Assembly: GCA_016872645.1 (NCBI GenBank)
Contig: VGZH01000006.1
Coordinates: 1-64,000, forward strand
DNA: 64,000 nt
Reading direction: 5' to 3'
Source of the DNA: Planctomycetota bacterium
GTDB taxonomy: Bacteria; Planctomycetota; Planctomycetia; Planctomycetales; Planctomycetaceae
Numbering within the stretch: position 1 is the first letter of the stretch; each line of letters begins with the position of its first letter. Positions 51,990 through 60,159 of this stretch are shown here, in pieces. The translations under genes were made by a program, and so were the position numbers. The notes under the pieces were generated by a model. It did not search any database. It saw only the letters and a program-made list of their open reading frames with translations, and was not told where the DNA came from.

Positions 51990-52979
51990 ATGATCTCTCT
52001 CGATTCGATTTTGTCTCCGTGTCGAGCCGCATCGCGCATCGACACCTTTGTTGTGCGAGTTTTCCTGCTCAGCGGATTTCTCACGCTGATTTCGACACAC
52101 CTGTTGGGCGAGGAAGCCGTGTTATCCCCGGCGGTGGCCGAGGCTTTGCCGCTGGTCACTCCGTTCAATTTCGATCCGGCCGACCCAGGCGAGTATTCCT
52201 GTCGAGGCGGTCTCGTGACCCTAGGAAACGTGGCGACCTGCCGAATTTGGAATCGTCCGCTCCCCAGAGTTCGCCTTTGCAAGAAGCGGGCCCCAGAACC
52301 GCTGCCGATCCTTGATTTTCAAACGCGACAGTTGGGTAAGTCGGTGCTGGGACTGCCGATCGTCGGGCACTTTTTTGGAGTGACTGGCCCGAAGACGCTG
52401 ATCTTCGCCGCGATTCACGGCGATGAAGCAAACACCGCATTCGTTGCACATCAACTCGTCGAGCATCTCACCGCAAATCCGGAAGCGTACATCGCGCGGC
52501 GAGTGGCAATCGTGCCGGTTGCGAATCCGGATGGGCTCGCTCGCGGGACTCGGGTCAACGCTCGCGAAATCGACCTGAACCGCAACTTTCCCGCCAAGAA
52601 TTTCGCGGTCGGCAAGAAGGGACGCTACTTCGGCGGCGAGCAACCGGCCTCCGAGCCAGAGTCTCAGTTGTTGATCAAGTTGGTTGAGGACTGGCAGCCC
52701 AATCGGATCATCACCATGCACGCGATCAAACGCGGCAAGCACGGCAACAACTTCGATGGGCCGGCCGAAGAACTGGCCAAATCAATGAGTCTTCACAACG
52801 AGTACTCGGTGCTCAAATCGATGGGCTATCCGACCTCAGGCAGCTTTGGTTCCTGGGCTGGCATCGACCTTCAACTGCCGACGATCACTCTGGAACTGCC
52901 ATCTGATGCGGCGGGCAGCGTCGCATGGCGAGAGAATCGCGAAGCTCTGCTGTCGGTAATTCAGGCGAAGTGCCCATAA
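51990..52979 (+). CDS. Exported M14-family zinc carboxypeptidase (MpaA-like)
   Basis: The protein has 329 residues. A hydrophobic N-terminal segment (about 20-40) acts as a signal or anchor. The M14 zinc site is visible: HGDE near residue 142 (His and Glu), DLNRNFP near 195, the third ligand His in TMHAIKRG near 244, and the catalytic Glu in TLELPS near 301. This spacing resembles murein-peptide amidase MpaA, which trims gamma-D-Glu-mDAP peptides. A role in peptidoglycan turnover fits the nearby murJ. ATG at 51990 follows the preceding stop by 7 bases. Confidence 0.87.
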   Translation: MISLDSILSPCRAASRIDTFVVRVFLLSGFLTLISTHLLGEEAVLSPAVAEALPLVTPFNFDPADPGEYSCRGGLVTLGNVATCRIWNRPLPRVRLCKKRAPEPLPILDFQTRQLGKSVLGLPIVGHFFGVTGPKTLIFAAIHGDEANTAFVAHQLVEHLTANPEAYIARRVAIVPVANPDGLARGTRVNAREIDLNRNFPAKNFAVGKKGRYFGGEQPASEPESQLLIKLVEDWQPNRIITMHAIKRGKHGNNFDGPAEELAKSMSLHNEYSVLKSMGYPTSGSFGSWAGIDLQLPTITLELPSDAAGSVAWRENREALLSVIQAKCP

Positions 52980-52981
52980 GC

Positions 52982-54295
52982 TCAAGTCACCGGGACCGCG
53001 CGGCGCTTCTCGCGTGAGCGGTGCAGAGCGGTCTCGCGTTCCGCTTGCGTGAGCTTGAAAACGTGCCGCAGCAGCCGCTCTTGAGCCGGCGTGAATTCTT
53101 GCTTGCGGCGTGCGAGGACTGCGCGGGCGGTTTCAATCCCTGTGGCGAGGTCGATTTGGTCGTCGAGTTGGCCGTGCCAAATGCGGCAGAACGACGGCAC
53201 ATGCTTCGGCAAGAGTTCTCCGGCTGGCAGCAACATGCTCATCACGCCGATGGAACTTCCAGTATTGACCAGCGTCGCCAGCGCGGCCTTCGTGTGATCG
53301 CCGATGAAGCTGCCAACTTTCGTGCTGCCGGTGTTGATCGAAAACCCTTCGAGCGGCACGCTGACGTTCGAGTAGTCATTCTTGAGATCACTGTTTGTGG
53401 TCAGCGCGCCGAGATTCACCCACGGGCAGACGTAGCTGTGTCCAAGAAACCCGTCGTGATACTTGTTGACGAAGCCGTGTAGGATCGACGCTTCGACCTC
53501 GCCGCCAACTCGGCAATCGCGGCCGATGGTGGTCCCTTCGCGCACGTTGGCTCGGAAGAGTTGCGAGCCGGCTCCGATGTGGCACGGCCCTTCGAGCCGT
53601 GTGAAGGGCTGAATGACCGCGCCGGCGTCGATGGTGATTGGTCCCTGTCGTGCGTCGAGCACGACGAACGGATCGAGCCGAGCCGTTGGATCAACTTCCA
53701 CTTGCGACAGATTGCCGACGACGGCGATGTTGGCACCTAGCGTGTGTGTTCCTCGAAGTCGCGACGAGCGCAACGTTCCGGAGCGGCGAAATTGAAAGTC
53801 AATCCGCAGTTGATCGGCGTTGTGCAGCACCAAGTCCCAGGGGCGCGAGGCCAGTCGTCCGGGAGCTTCGCTCAATCGGCGCGTTCGAGCCAGCGACAGC
53901 AACGAGTCATCCCAATTCTCCAGTGACAGCAGCGGCACTTCGTCGGGGTGCAGTCGCAGCCAGACCAACGTCTGGTCGATCACACCCGCCTCTTCGAGCC
54001 GCGCGTGATCGAGGCATTGCAATCCAGTGGCGTCGGGCAGCCACCGCGCGTTGACCAGTAGCGTCGGTTCTTGCGCGAGCCAGTTCAGATTGTTGACGAC
54101 CGCCTGCGGCTGAGCTTCGCGATACGTCTCGGCCAGAAAAGGTCGAATGAATGCCCCCCATTCCGTGATGGGCAAGTATTTCAGCAAACGCTCTCGCAAC
54201 GAGGTCTGCCCGCAGAGCAGCTCGCACACCGGACGCATCCAAGCGATCGGAGCGAAACCGCTCGCCGCCTGATCCTCGAAAAACGCGAGACGCAT
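52982..54295 (-). CDS. GlmU-like sugar nucleotidyltransferase/acetyltransferase family protein
   Basis: The protein has 437 residues. The N-terminal half (MRLAFFEDQAASGFAPIAWMRPVCELLCGQTSLRERL) matches the variant GlmU family found in Bacteroidetes and planctomycetes rather than classical GlmU. The C-terminal half is a left-handed beta-helix of hexapeptides with GHSYVCPWVNLGALTTNSDLKNDYSNV, including the acetyltransferase His region, and VGSFIGDHTKAALATLVNTGSSIG. It probably makes UDP-GlcNAc or a related sugar nucleotide for wall and glycan synthesis. The ATG at 54295 is chosen; a longer open frame would run through the tRNA gene and cannot be coding. Confidence 0.85.
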   Translation of the reverse strand: MRLAFFEDQAASGFAPIAWMRPVCELLCGQTSLRERLLKYLPITEWGAFIRPFLAETYREAQPQAVVNNLNWLAQEPTLLVNARWLPDATGLQCLDHARLEEAGVIDQTLVWLRLHPDEVPLLSLENWDDSLLSLARTRRLSEAPGRLASRPWDLVLHNADQLRIDFQFRRSGTLRSSRLRGTHTLGANIAVVGNLSQVEVDPTARLDPFVVLDARQGPITIDAGAVIQPFTRLEGPCHIGAGSQLFRANVREGTTIGRDCRVGGEVEASILHGFVNKYHDGFLGHSYVCPWVNLGALTTNSDLKNDYSNVSVPLEGFSINTGSTKVGSFIGDHTKAALATLVNTGSSIGVMSMLLPAGELLPKHVPSFCRIWHGQLDDQIDLATGIETARAVLARRKQEFTPAQERLLRHVFKLTQAERETALHRSREKRRAVPVT

Positions 54296-54454
54296 GTGTG
54301 TGGAGACGTTGGAATGGGGATTCGCAAGGGGCGGCCTTTTAGCCGAGCCATCGGAACGCGCGAAGGGCGGTTCGTTGGAGGAGACCTTTGGCCCGTCCTG
54401 GCTTCGGCATCGCCAGCAAGAAAATGCCCGGGCAGCAGTACCCAATCTCAGAAA

Positions 54455-54484
54455 GGAAAAAGCCGACCCAGGTGGATCGGCTTT
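54455..54484 (-). terminator. Terminator after the initiator tRNA gene
   Basis: Arms AAAGCCGA (54459-54466) and TCGGCTTT (54477-54484) form a perfect 8-base stem. On the - strand the stem is followed by TTTCC. It lies just 3' of the tRNA. Confidence 0.75.
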
Positions 54485-54492
54485 CGTTTGAG

Positions 54493-54566
<74 letters not shown>

Positions 54567-54815
54567 TCAGTCGCATCAATCGGTCCTTTGGCTCGCGGAT
54601 GCGTCGCGAGGATGCGGAAGTATATCGGCAAGCCGTGTGAAGTCGAGGAGCGCCGCCGGAGAATTTCGGCAACTGGCCAATTTGATTGTCCGCACAAATT
54701 GTTTGAACGGATCGCAGCACCAGCACGACGCACCAGCGAGCGATTTCCGATGCACCACTCGCTGGCACGTCGTGCGATTTTTGCCGATCACAGCGACGAG
54801 GGCGGCCGACAAGAC

Positions 54816-55652
54816 TCACATCCGCAGCTCTTTCAACGCGTCGGCTGGCGACAAAACATAGCTGATGTAGAACGGTCCGAACTCGGCGTACCGCGCTGAG
54901 GCGCGGTCGAAGCGCATCGAGTAGACGATCTCTTTGATGTGTTCGGGAGCACGACCCCACAGCGTCACACCCCACTCCCAATCGTCGAAGCCGGTCGAGG
55001 CGGTGATGAGTTGTGAGACACGGCCGGCGAATTTGATTCCCGACGTCGCGTGCTCGGCCATCAAGTCGGCTCGTTCGCTGAACGGGAGCTGATACCAGTT
55101 GGCATTGGGATGCCGAATCTTGTTCATCGGATAAAAGCAGGCGACCGGGAAGGGAGGGAAGTCCGGGTAGAGCCGCTGTTGATTCATCATCGGCAACCGT
55201 TGCTCGTAGGCGGACAGCTTTGCCTGGAAGGCCGGGTCGGAGGGATCGGTCCCTTCACGCTTCAGCCGATCGGAATACTGTTCGATCGAGGGAACGTATT
55301 CCGAGATTTCAGTGATCGACACGAACGAGTAGCTCGGCGTCAGTACCGATCCGAGCCGACTGACTCGGAGGCCTTGTCGAATGCCGTTGATGACCAGCGG
55401 ATCCGGGTCCATGATCATCAGACCGAGGTCAGCCTGGTGCCGCGACACAACCGACGTTTGAATCCGTTTCGGTGCGTCCTCGCGATTGGGGTCGAACAAC
55501 TGAATCAACTGCTCACGCCCTTCCGCTCGCTGGTAATCGGGAAGCTGCTGCCATTCCTTCTGATTGACGGTCAGATACAGATGCAAGCAATGCCAGCCTT
55601 CGGTCAGCTTGATGGTCGGCGGAGTGGAAGGGGCTTGAGGAGGACGTTGCAT
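54816..55652 (-). CDS. hemQ: Coproheme decarboxylase (chlorite dismutase family)
   Basis: The protein has 278 residues. The family core is evident: CFYPMNKIRHPNANWYQLPFSERADLMAEHATSGIKFAGRVSQLITASTGFDDWEWGVTLWG. It carries the YPMNKIR active-site segment with its Tyr, the AEH His that ligates heme iron, and the FDDWEWGVTLW block, followed by RYAEFGPFYIS. HemQ converts coproheme to heme b in the coproporphyrin-dependent route, used by Gram-positives and planctomycetes among others. The Pro-rich N-terminal 15 residues are not conserved. Confidence 0.92.
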   Translation of the reverse strand: MQRPPQAPSTPPTIKLTEGWHCLHLYLTVNQKEWQQLPDYQRAEGREQLIQLFDPNREDAPKRIQTSVVSRHQADLGLMIMDPDPLVINGIRQGLRVSRLGSVLTPSYSFVSITEISEYVPSIEQYSDRLKREGTDPSDPAFQAKLSAYEQRLPMMNQQRLYPDFPPFPVACFYPMNKIRHPNANWYQLPFSERADLMAEHATSGIKFAGRVSQLITASTGFDDWEWGVTLWGRAPEHIKEIVYSMRFDRASARYAEFGPFYISYVLSPADALKELRM

Positions 55653-55779
55653 GACATGGCTCCAACGGAAAGCGAAAGCCGCCGCAGGGCAACCTGCGAC
55701 GGCTCGGTGCGGTGTTCAACAACCAGATGATAGAAAGTGCTTCGGATAGGAGCAAACTGCACTCGTATTCGTTGCGGCT

Positions 55780-56598
55780 TCAGACGTCGGATTCGGCGGA
55801 CGCCGAGAACTCACTCCAGCGCAGAATCGCGACGGCGATCAGCAACAGTACGGGTGGCAGTAAAAGCAGAATCGAAACGTGTTGCCAAGCGGGCTCGTCT
55901 CCGATCAGTGCCTGGACCCCCGACGGGCGTCCGCCAGGACCGGCAAGGGACAGGTTGCACCATTCCACAAGGAGTGCTTGCAATCGGAACTGGACCGTCA
56001 ATTTGTTGATGACCGCCGGGATGAAGCGGATGACCAGCTCGAAGATCAACGTGTAGGCCACGGCCAGGACCAGTGCGCGGCGAGGCAGCAGCGTGCCCAA
56101 CATCAGGTAGATGGCTCCGTAGGCCGGACACGAAAGGCAGACCAGTCGGACCATCGCCCACCACATTCTCCAACCGTCACCGGTGTCGGCCAGTGGAACC
56201 CCGATCGTCAATCCGATCAGCGCCGGCGGGATCACCCAGGTGACCGCCGCCAGATATTTTCCGAGCAACACCGCCGTGCCGCCATTGGGCCGCACGGTCA
56301 GATAGACCCAACTCCGCCGCTCCAGTTCCGCCGAGATCGCGGGCGTGGCCCACAGCAACGTCCCCAGCATTGATACCAGCATCGGGATCAAGGCGTAAAA
56401 CATGGCGGCCCAGAAATTCCAAATCTGTTCCGCGGGGATGGGGTTCATCGCTCTCCGAGCTTCATCGGGCATCGTGAAGCGGATCACGCCGACGATGAAC
56501 ACCGGGAACAGCGCGAGCACCGCCCACCACGCCATGCGCGGCAGAGTTAACGCCCGCTTCCATTCAAACAGAAACACCGCAGCCACGTTGCCAATCAC
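55780..56598 (-). CDS. ABC transporter permease (second pair)
   Basis: The protein has 272 residues with six hydrophobic helices (about 26-44, 66-88, 112-132, 147-170, 176-200, 240-262) and no binding-protein domain. It is an ABC-2-like export permease. Its ATG overlaps the stop of the ATPase gene upstream (4-base ATGA), so the two are translationally coupled. It is the last gene of a four-gene operon. Loop content gives no substrate clue. Confidence 0.85.
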   Translation of the reverse strand: MIGNVAAVFLFEWKRALTLPRMAWWAVLALFPVFIVGVIRFTMPDEARRAMNPIPAEQIWNFWAAMFYALIPMLVSMLGTLLWATPAISAELERRSWVYLTVRPNGGTAVLLGKYLAAVTWVIPPALIGLTIGVPLADTGDGWRMWWAMVRLVCLSCPAYGAIYLMLGTLLPRRALVLAVAYTLIFELVIRFIPAVINKLTVQFRLQALLVEWCNLSLAGPGGRPSGVQALIGDEPAWQHVSILLLLPPVLLLIAVAILRWSEFSASAESDV

Positions 56599-57521
56599 AG
56601 CTCACCTCGATGCAGCTTCATCAGGGAATTGAACAGCTCCTGCAACGAATCGTCCGCCGAATGCATTTCGGAAACTTCCAGTCCCGATGCCTTGAGCCAG
56701 CCGGGAAGCTGCTCGAACAAACGTCCGGGCTGAGGTGTCGCCACGGTGAGAAACCCGTCCTTGATCTGTACCGAATCGGCGACATGTTCCCGAAGCAACA
56801 GCGCCGCCAAGGCATGCGGATCTGAAGTTCGGAGCGCGACCTCGTTGGGCAGTCCAACCATCATGTCGTGAACGTCCTGAGCCGTCCCCGAAGCCAGCAA
56901 TCGGCCGCCACAAATCAACAAGAACGATTGCGTAAGCGATTCAATCTCGTGCAGCAAATGGCTGGCGAATAGCAGGCTCTTCCCTTGCCTAATCCAGTGA
57001 CGCAAGACGGTCGTCAGCTCGTGACGGCCGACCGGATCCAGTCCATTGAATGGCTCGTCGAGAATCAGAAAGTCCGGATCGTGCGCGATTGCCTGAGCCA
57101 ACTTCGTCCGCTGTCGCATGCCGCGTGAGTAGCTTGAAATTGGCCGGTGCATTGCCTGAGTCATCCCCACCAATCCGAGAGCTTTCTCCGCCGCTTCGCC
57201 CGCTTCGTGAGACGTCATTCCTTGGAGTTGCTGCAAATACCTCACCCAATCGAAGCCTGAAACACCGGCGTACAGCCCTTCGCTGCCCGGGCAATACCCG
57301 AGCCGGCGAAACAGTTCGGGGTTGTTGCGAGGGGGCTCGCCCAACACGAGCACGGTCCCCAGCGTCGGCCGCAGTTGGCCGGTGATCAAGTTTAGCAACG
57401 TCGATTTCCCCGAGCCGTTCGGCCCCAGCAGTCCGTACGCACCGGGTTCCAGCGTCAGCGTGAAGTCATTCACGCCGATCACCTTGCCGTACAGTTTTGT
57501 GACGTTCCGCAGTTCGATCAT
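56595..57521 (-). CDS. ABC transporter ATP-binding protein (second pair)
   Basis: The protein has 308 residues. Walker A is GLLGPNGSGKSTLLNLITG (about residues 33-50), the signature is ISSYSRGMRQRTKLAQAI, Walker B is FLILDEPFNGLDP, and the H-loop is LLFASHLLHEIE. The C-terminal 80 residues form the accessory part common in ABC-2-type exporters (CcmA-like). It powers the permease encoded immediately downstream. It starts 22 bases after the stop of the first permease. Confidence 0.95.
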   Translation of the reverse strand: MIELRNVTKLYGKVIGVNDFTLTLEPGAYGLLGPNGSGKSTLLNLITGQLRPTLGTVLVLGEPPRNNPELFRRLGYCPGSEGLYAGVSGFDWVRYLQQLQGMTSHEAGEAAEKALGLVGMTQAMHRPISSYSRGMRQRTKLAQAIAHDPDFLILDEPFNGLDPVGRHELTTVLRHWIRQGKSLLFASHLLHEIESLTQSFLLICGGRLLASGTAQDVHDMMVGLPNEVALRTSDPHALAALLLREHVADSVQIKDGFLTVATPQPGRLFEQLPGWLKASGLEVSEMHSADDSLQELFNSLMKLHRGEL

Positions 57522-57543
57522 GCAAGCACCACAGGGAAATCAA

Positions 57544-58599
57544 TCAGACTCGCATCGGAGCCGAGATGCGCCGCAGCAGAATCGCCAGAGAGATCACCGT
57601 GACCGCGATCAAGATCGCTGCCGAGATCCACACTTCGCGAAAATCCGTCAACCCAAACACCCACGACTGCACACGGCCCAGAGTGTGATACAGCGACACA
57701 TGAGTCCAAGGCGATTGTTCCAGGACGAGCTCTCGGCCCATGCGACCGTTAGTCATCTGAGCATTGAACGCCTCCGCGGTTGTGGCGGCACCGAAGGTGA
57801 ACCAGCCCATAATCCAGATTGCGAACCAAGCAAAGCCGGCATAACGGCTTTCCTGAGTCAGCGATGAGAAGCAAAGCGCCAGCATCGACGTCGGCAACAT
57901 CAGGATTACTGAAGCCGCCATGACCCTCAGCGGCAGATCCCACGTCGCTGAGACGACGCTCAGATTCGGCGAGAGTAAGACTCCAAGGACGTACAGCGCG
58001 AGTGCCGGCAGCGTCGAGATCAGCGACAGATAGGCCCACACGCTCGCCAGCTTACCAAGCAAGTATTCGCCACGAGTCAACGGTCGCGAGAAGTACAGCA
58101 GAAACGCTCGTGACCGGAAGTCCTGCGAGATCATCGGCGGAGCAATCAGGCCGATCACCATCACCATCAGGACTCCCTGCGGATAGCGAAACAACGATTG
58201 CAACAGTGAAGCCCAGACCGTGTGTCGGCTGCTCTGCAAGTCCCCCTTGCGAATCGATTCGCCGATTTCGTTGGCCACGTGAGGCGGCAACAAGCCTCCC
58301 AGAAAGTTCATCCCCGGACGTTGCCAATCGGGATACAAGGCGGCCTGTTCCCAGACGAAGAAGCCGATGCCAAACACCACGGCTGGCAACCACGCGAAGA
58401 ACAACATGCGTCGCAGCCAGCGACTCTGCCACGCTCGGCGAATGCCCACGGAAGAGATCACGGTCCATCGCGCCCAGCCCGATTCCAATCTCCCCGACCA
58501 GCCACGATAGCCCAGCCGATTCACGCCACGACCGTCCGTGTTCGCGTCGGAGTCGAGTTCTGCCATCACGACATCGTCGCCCAGCAACCCATCCATCAT
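57544..58599 (-). CDS. ABC transporter permease (first pair)
   Basis: The protein has 351 residues. The N-terminal 65 residues are cytoplasmic, followed by six hydrophobic helices (about 66-84, 145-165, 190-212, 223-245, 250-275, 325-347) and a larger loop after helix 1. This is ABC-2 permease topology. Its ATG at 58599 overlaps the stop of the preceding ATPase (ATGA); a second ATG at 58596 follows immediately. Substrate unknown. Confidence 0.85.
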   Translation of the reverse strand: MMDGLLGDDVVMAELDSDANTDGRGVNRLGYRGWSGRLESGWARWTVISSVGIRRAWQSRWLRRMLFFAWLPAVVFGIGFFVWEQAALYPDWQRPGMNFLGGLLPPHVANEIGESIRKGDLQSSRHTVWASLLQSLFRYPQGVLMVMVIGLIAPPMISQDFRSRAFLLYFSRPLTRGEYLLGKLASVWAYLSLISTLPALALYVLGVLLSPNLSVVSATWDLPLRVMAASVILMLPTSMLALCFSSLTQESRYAGFAWFAIWIMGWFTFGAATTAEAFNAQMTNGRMGRELVLEQSPWTHVSLYHTLGRVQSWVFGLTDFREVWISAAILIAVTVISLAILLRRISAPMRV

Positions 58600-59522
58600 G
58601 GCTTGCCTCCCTCGCGGACGGCGTTCAAGAAGATCTCTTCCAACGAGTTGCGTGACGCCGTCAGCGATCGCACGCCGACTCCAACTTGCTCGGCCACCTG
58701 CCACGCCTGAGTTGCCAACTCCTCCGGAGCACCACGCAGGACCAGCGTGCCGTCCGAACGTGACTCGATCGGCACGCCACTCCCACGAATGACATCAGTG
58801 AACCGCTCCGGCGATCCGAGCAATCGGACTTCCAGCGCCGGCTCCGCCGGGCGACTTAACTCCGACAGTCGTTCTGCGACCTGCACTCGGCCGCGAGCCA
58901 GAATCACGACCGAATCGCTGATTGACTGCACATCCGGCAGGATGTGCGTGCAGATCAGCACCGCCTTGCCATGATCGCGGGCCAACACCCGAATGCGGTT
59001 GAGCATGATGACCCGCTCTTCGGGATCGAGACCCGACGTCGGCTCATCGAGAATCAACACCGGCGGATCGTGAACGATTGCTTGAGCGAACCGCAGCTTC
59101 TGACGCATCCCGGTCGAGTACGTCTCAACCGTGCGATAGCGTTCCTGAGCCAGTCCGCAGAAGTCGAGAATTTCGTGCGATCGACGCAACGCCTCGATCT
59201 CTGGAATTCGCGAAAGCTGAGCCACGAACTGCACGCATTCAACGCCCGTCATGCCATGCAGGAAGCAATCGTCTTCAGGCATGTAGCCAACGTTCGCGCG
59301 AATCTCGCGATACTGCGAGCCGAGCTCGTAGTTCAACAACCGTCCGCGCCCGCTACTGGTTTTTACCAGCCCCAGTAGCACCTTGATCAACGTTGTTTTG
59401 CCCGCTCCATTCGGTCCCAGCAATCCGGTGATGCCGGACTCGACTTGCAGCGACACACAATCCAACGCCCGAAACCGGCCGTAATCTTTAGTGATCTCAA
59501 CGATGTCAATCAAAGCGGCCAT
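58596..59522 (-). CDS. ABC transporter ATP-binding protein (first pair)
   Basis: The protein has 308 residues. Walker A is GLLGPNGAGKTTLIKVLLG, the Q-loop is in VGYMPEDDCF, the signature is ETYSTGMRQKLRFAQAI, Walker B is VLILDEPTSGLDPEE, and the H-loop is ICTHILPDV. Its C-terminal 80 residues are an accessory domain like that of the second ATPase. It heads a four-gene operon with two ATPase-permease pairs and begins about 60 bases after the tRNA-Val gene on the same strand. Confidence 0.95.
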   Translation of the reverse strand: MAALIDIVEITKDYGRFRALDCVSLQVESGITGLLGPNGAGKTTLIKVLLGLVKTSSGRGRLLNYELGSQYREIRANVGYMPEDDCFLHGMTGVECVQFVAQLSRIPEIEALRRSHEILDFCGLAQERYRTVETYSTGMRQKLRFAQAIVHDPPVLILDEPTSGLDPEERVIMLNRIRVLARDHGKAVLICTHILPDVQSISDSVVILARGRVQVAERLSELSRPAEPALEVRLLGSPERFTDVIRGSGVPIESRSDGTLVLRGAPEELATQAWQVAEQVGVGVRSLTASRNSLEEIFLNAVREGGKP

Positions 59523-59551
59523 GAACGAAGCCGTCTTTTGAAAATGCAGAA

Positions 59552-59570
59552 ACCCCGCATTCCGCGGGGT
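59552..59570 (-). terminator. Terminator after tRNA-Val
   Basis: Arms ACCCCGC (59552-59558) and GCGGGGT (59564-59570) form a perfect 7-base stem with a 5-base loop. On the - strand it is followed by TTTCTGCATTTT. It separates the tRNA from the ABC operon. Confidence 0.75.
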
Positions 59571-59583
59571 CTCTTCAGGTCAA

Positions 59584-59656
59584 TGGGCGATGAGGGACTC
59601 GAACCCGCGACATCCACGGTGTAAACATGGCGCTCTACCAACTGAGCTAATCGCCC
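59584..59656 (-). tRNA. tRNA-Val(UAC)
   Basis: The cloverleaf has acceptor GGGCGAT/ATCGCCC, D-arm GCTC...GAGC, anticodon stem CCATG/CGTGG with loop TTTACAC (anticodon TAC), and T-arm GCGGG/CCCTC around TTCGAGT. The T-stem has one C-T mismatch at its second pair. Discriminator A; CCA not encoded. Confidence 0.92.
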
Positions 59657-59703
59657 AAATTGGAGTCCCGCAGTGACACTCGGTTGGAGATCGGGACTCC
59701 GCT

Positions 59704-59889
59704 TTACGTTTTGACCGCGTCGGCCGCTCGTTGAAACTCGATCGCTTGGCGGCGGAGTTGGTTTGAGCGGCGGATGAACTTCCCGCGCGCCGGCTTGCTG
59801 CCGGAAATACGGCACAGATTCTCGTATTTTTTGGCCAGCGCGAGCTTCACGCGAGCCTTATTTGCCAATTCTTCAGACTTCGTTGCCAT
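59704..59889 (-). CDS. Small basic protein of unknown function
   Basis: The protein has 61 residues, MATKSEELANKARVKLALAKKYENLCRISGSKPARGKFIRRSNQLRRQAI..., strongly basic and likely helical. It lies 47 bases upstream of the tRNA-Val gene on the same strand and could be cotranscribed with it. The composition resembles small ribosome-associated or nucleic-acid-binding proteins, and the start slightly recalls S14, but the conserved S14 motifs are absent. No family was assigned. Confidence 0.6.
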   Translation of the reverse strand: MATKSEELANKARVKLALAKKYENLCRISGSKPARGKFIRRSNQLRRQAIEFQRAADAVKT

Positions 59890-60159
59890 GCCTCAATATC
59901 CTTCAACCCTGCATTTTCGGTAGCGAATGTCAAAAACGGGGAGCGATAGATATCGCGAATCGCAGCCAGACGCCAGTCATCCCGGCCTCCAGAGCCTGAA
60001 CAGCATCGCAATTCCATCCGTCCGTGACGAGAACCAGGGGCGTCGCGATGGCTTTTTGCGACCTTTCCAATCGTTGGCTGTTGTTCAATTTCGCAGGACA
60101 GTTAATGGTGGTTCTGGTCGACGGTCCCGATGATTTGGCTGGCTCGAAATGGAAAGACG

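Noticed and set aside
59704-59889. Ribosomal protein S14 assignment
   Set aside because: Only general basic composition and a short start resemble S14; its zinc or RNA-binding signature residues are absent.
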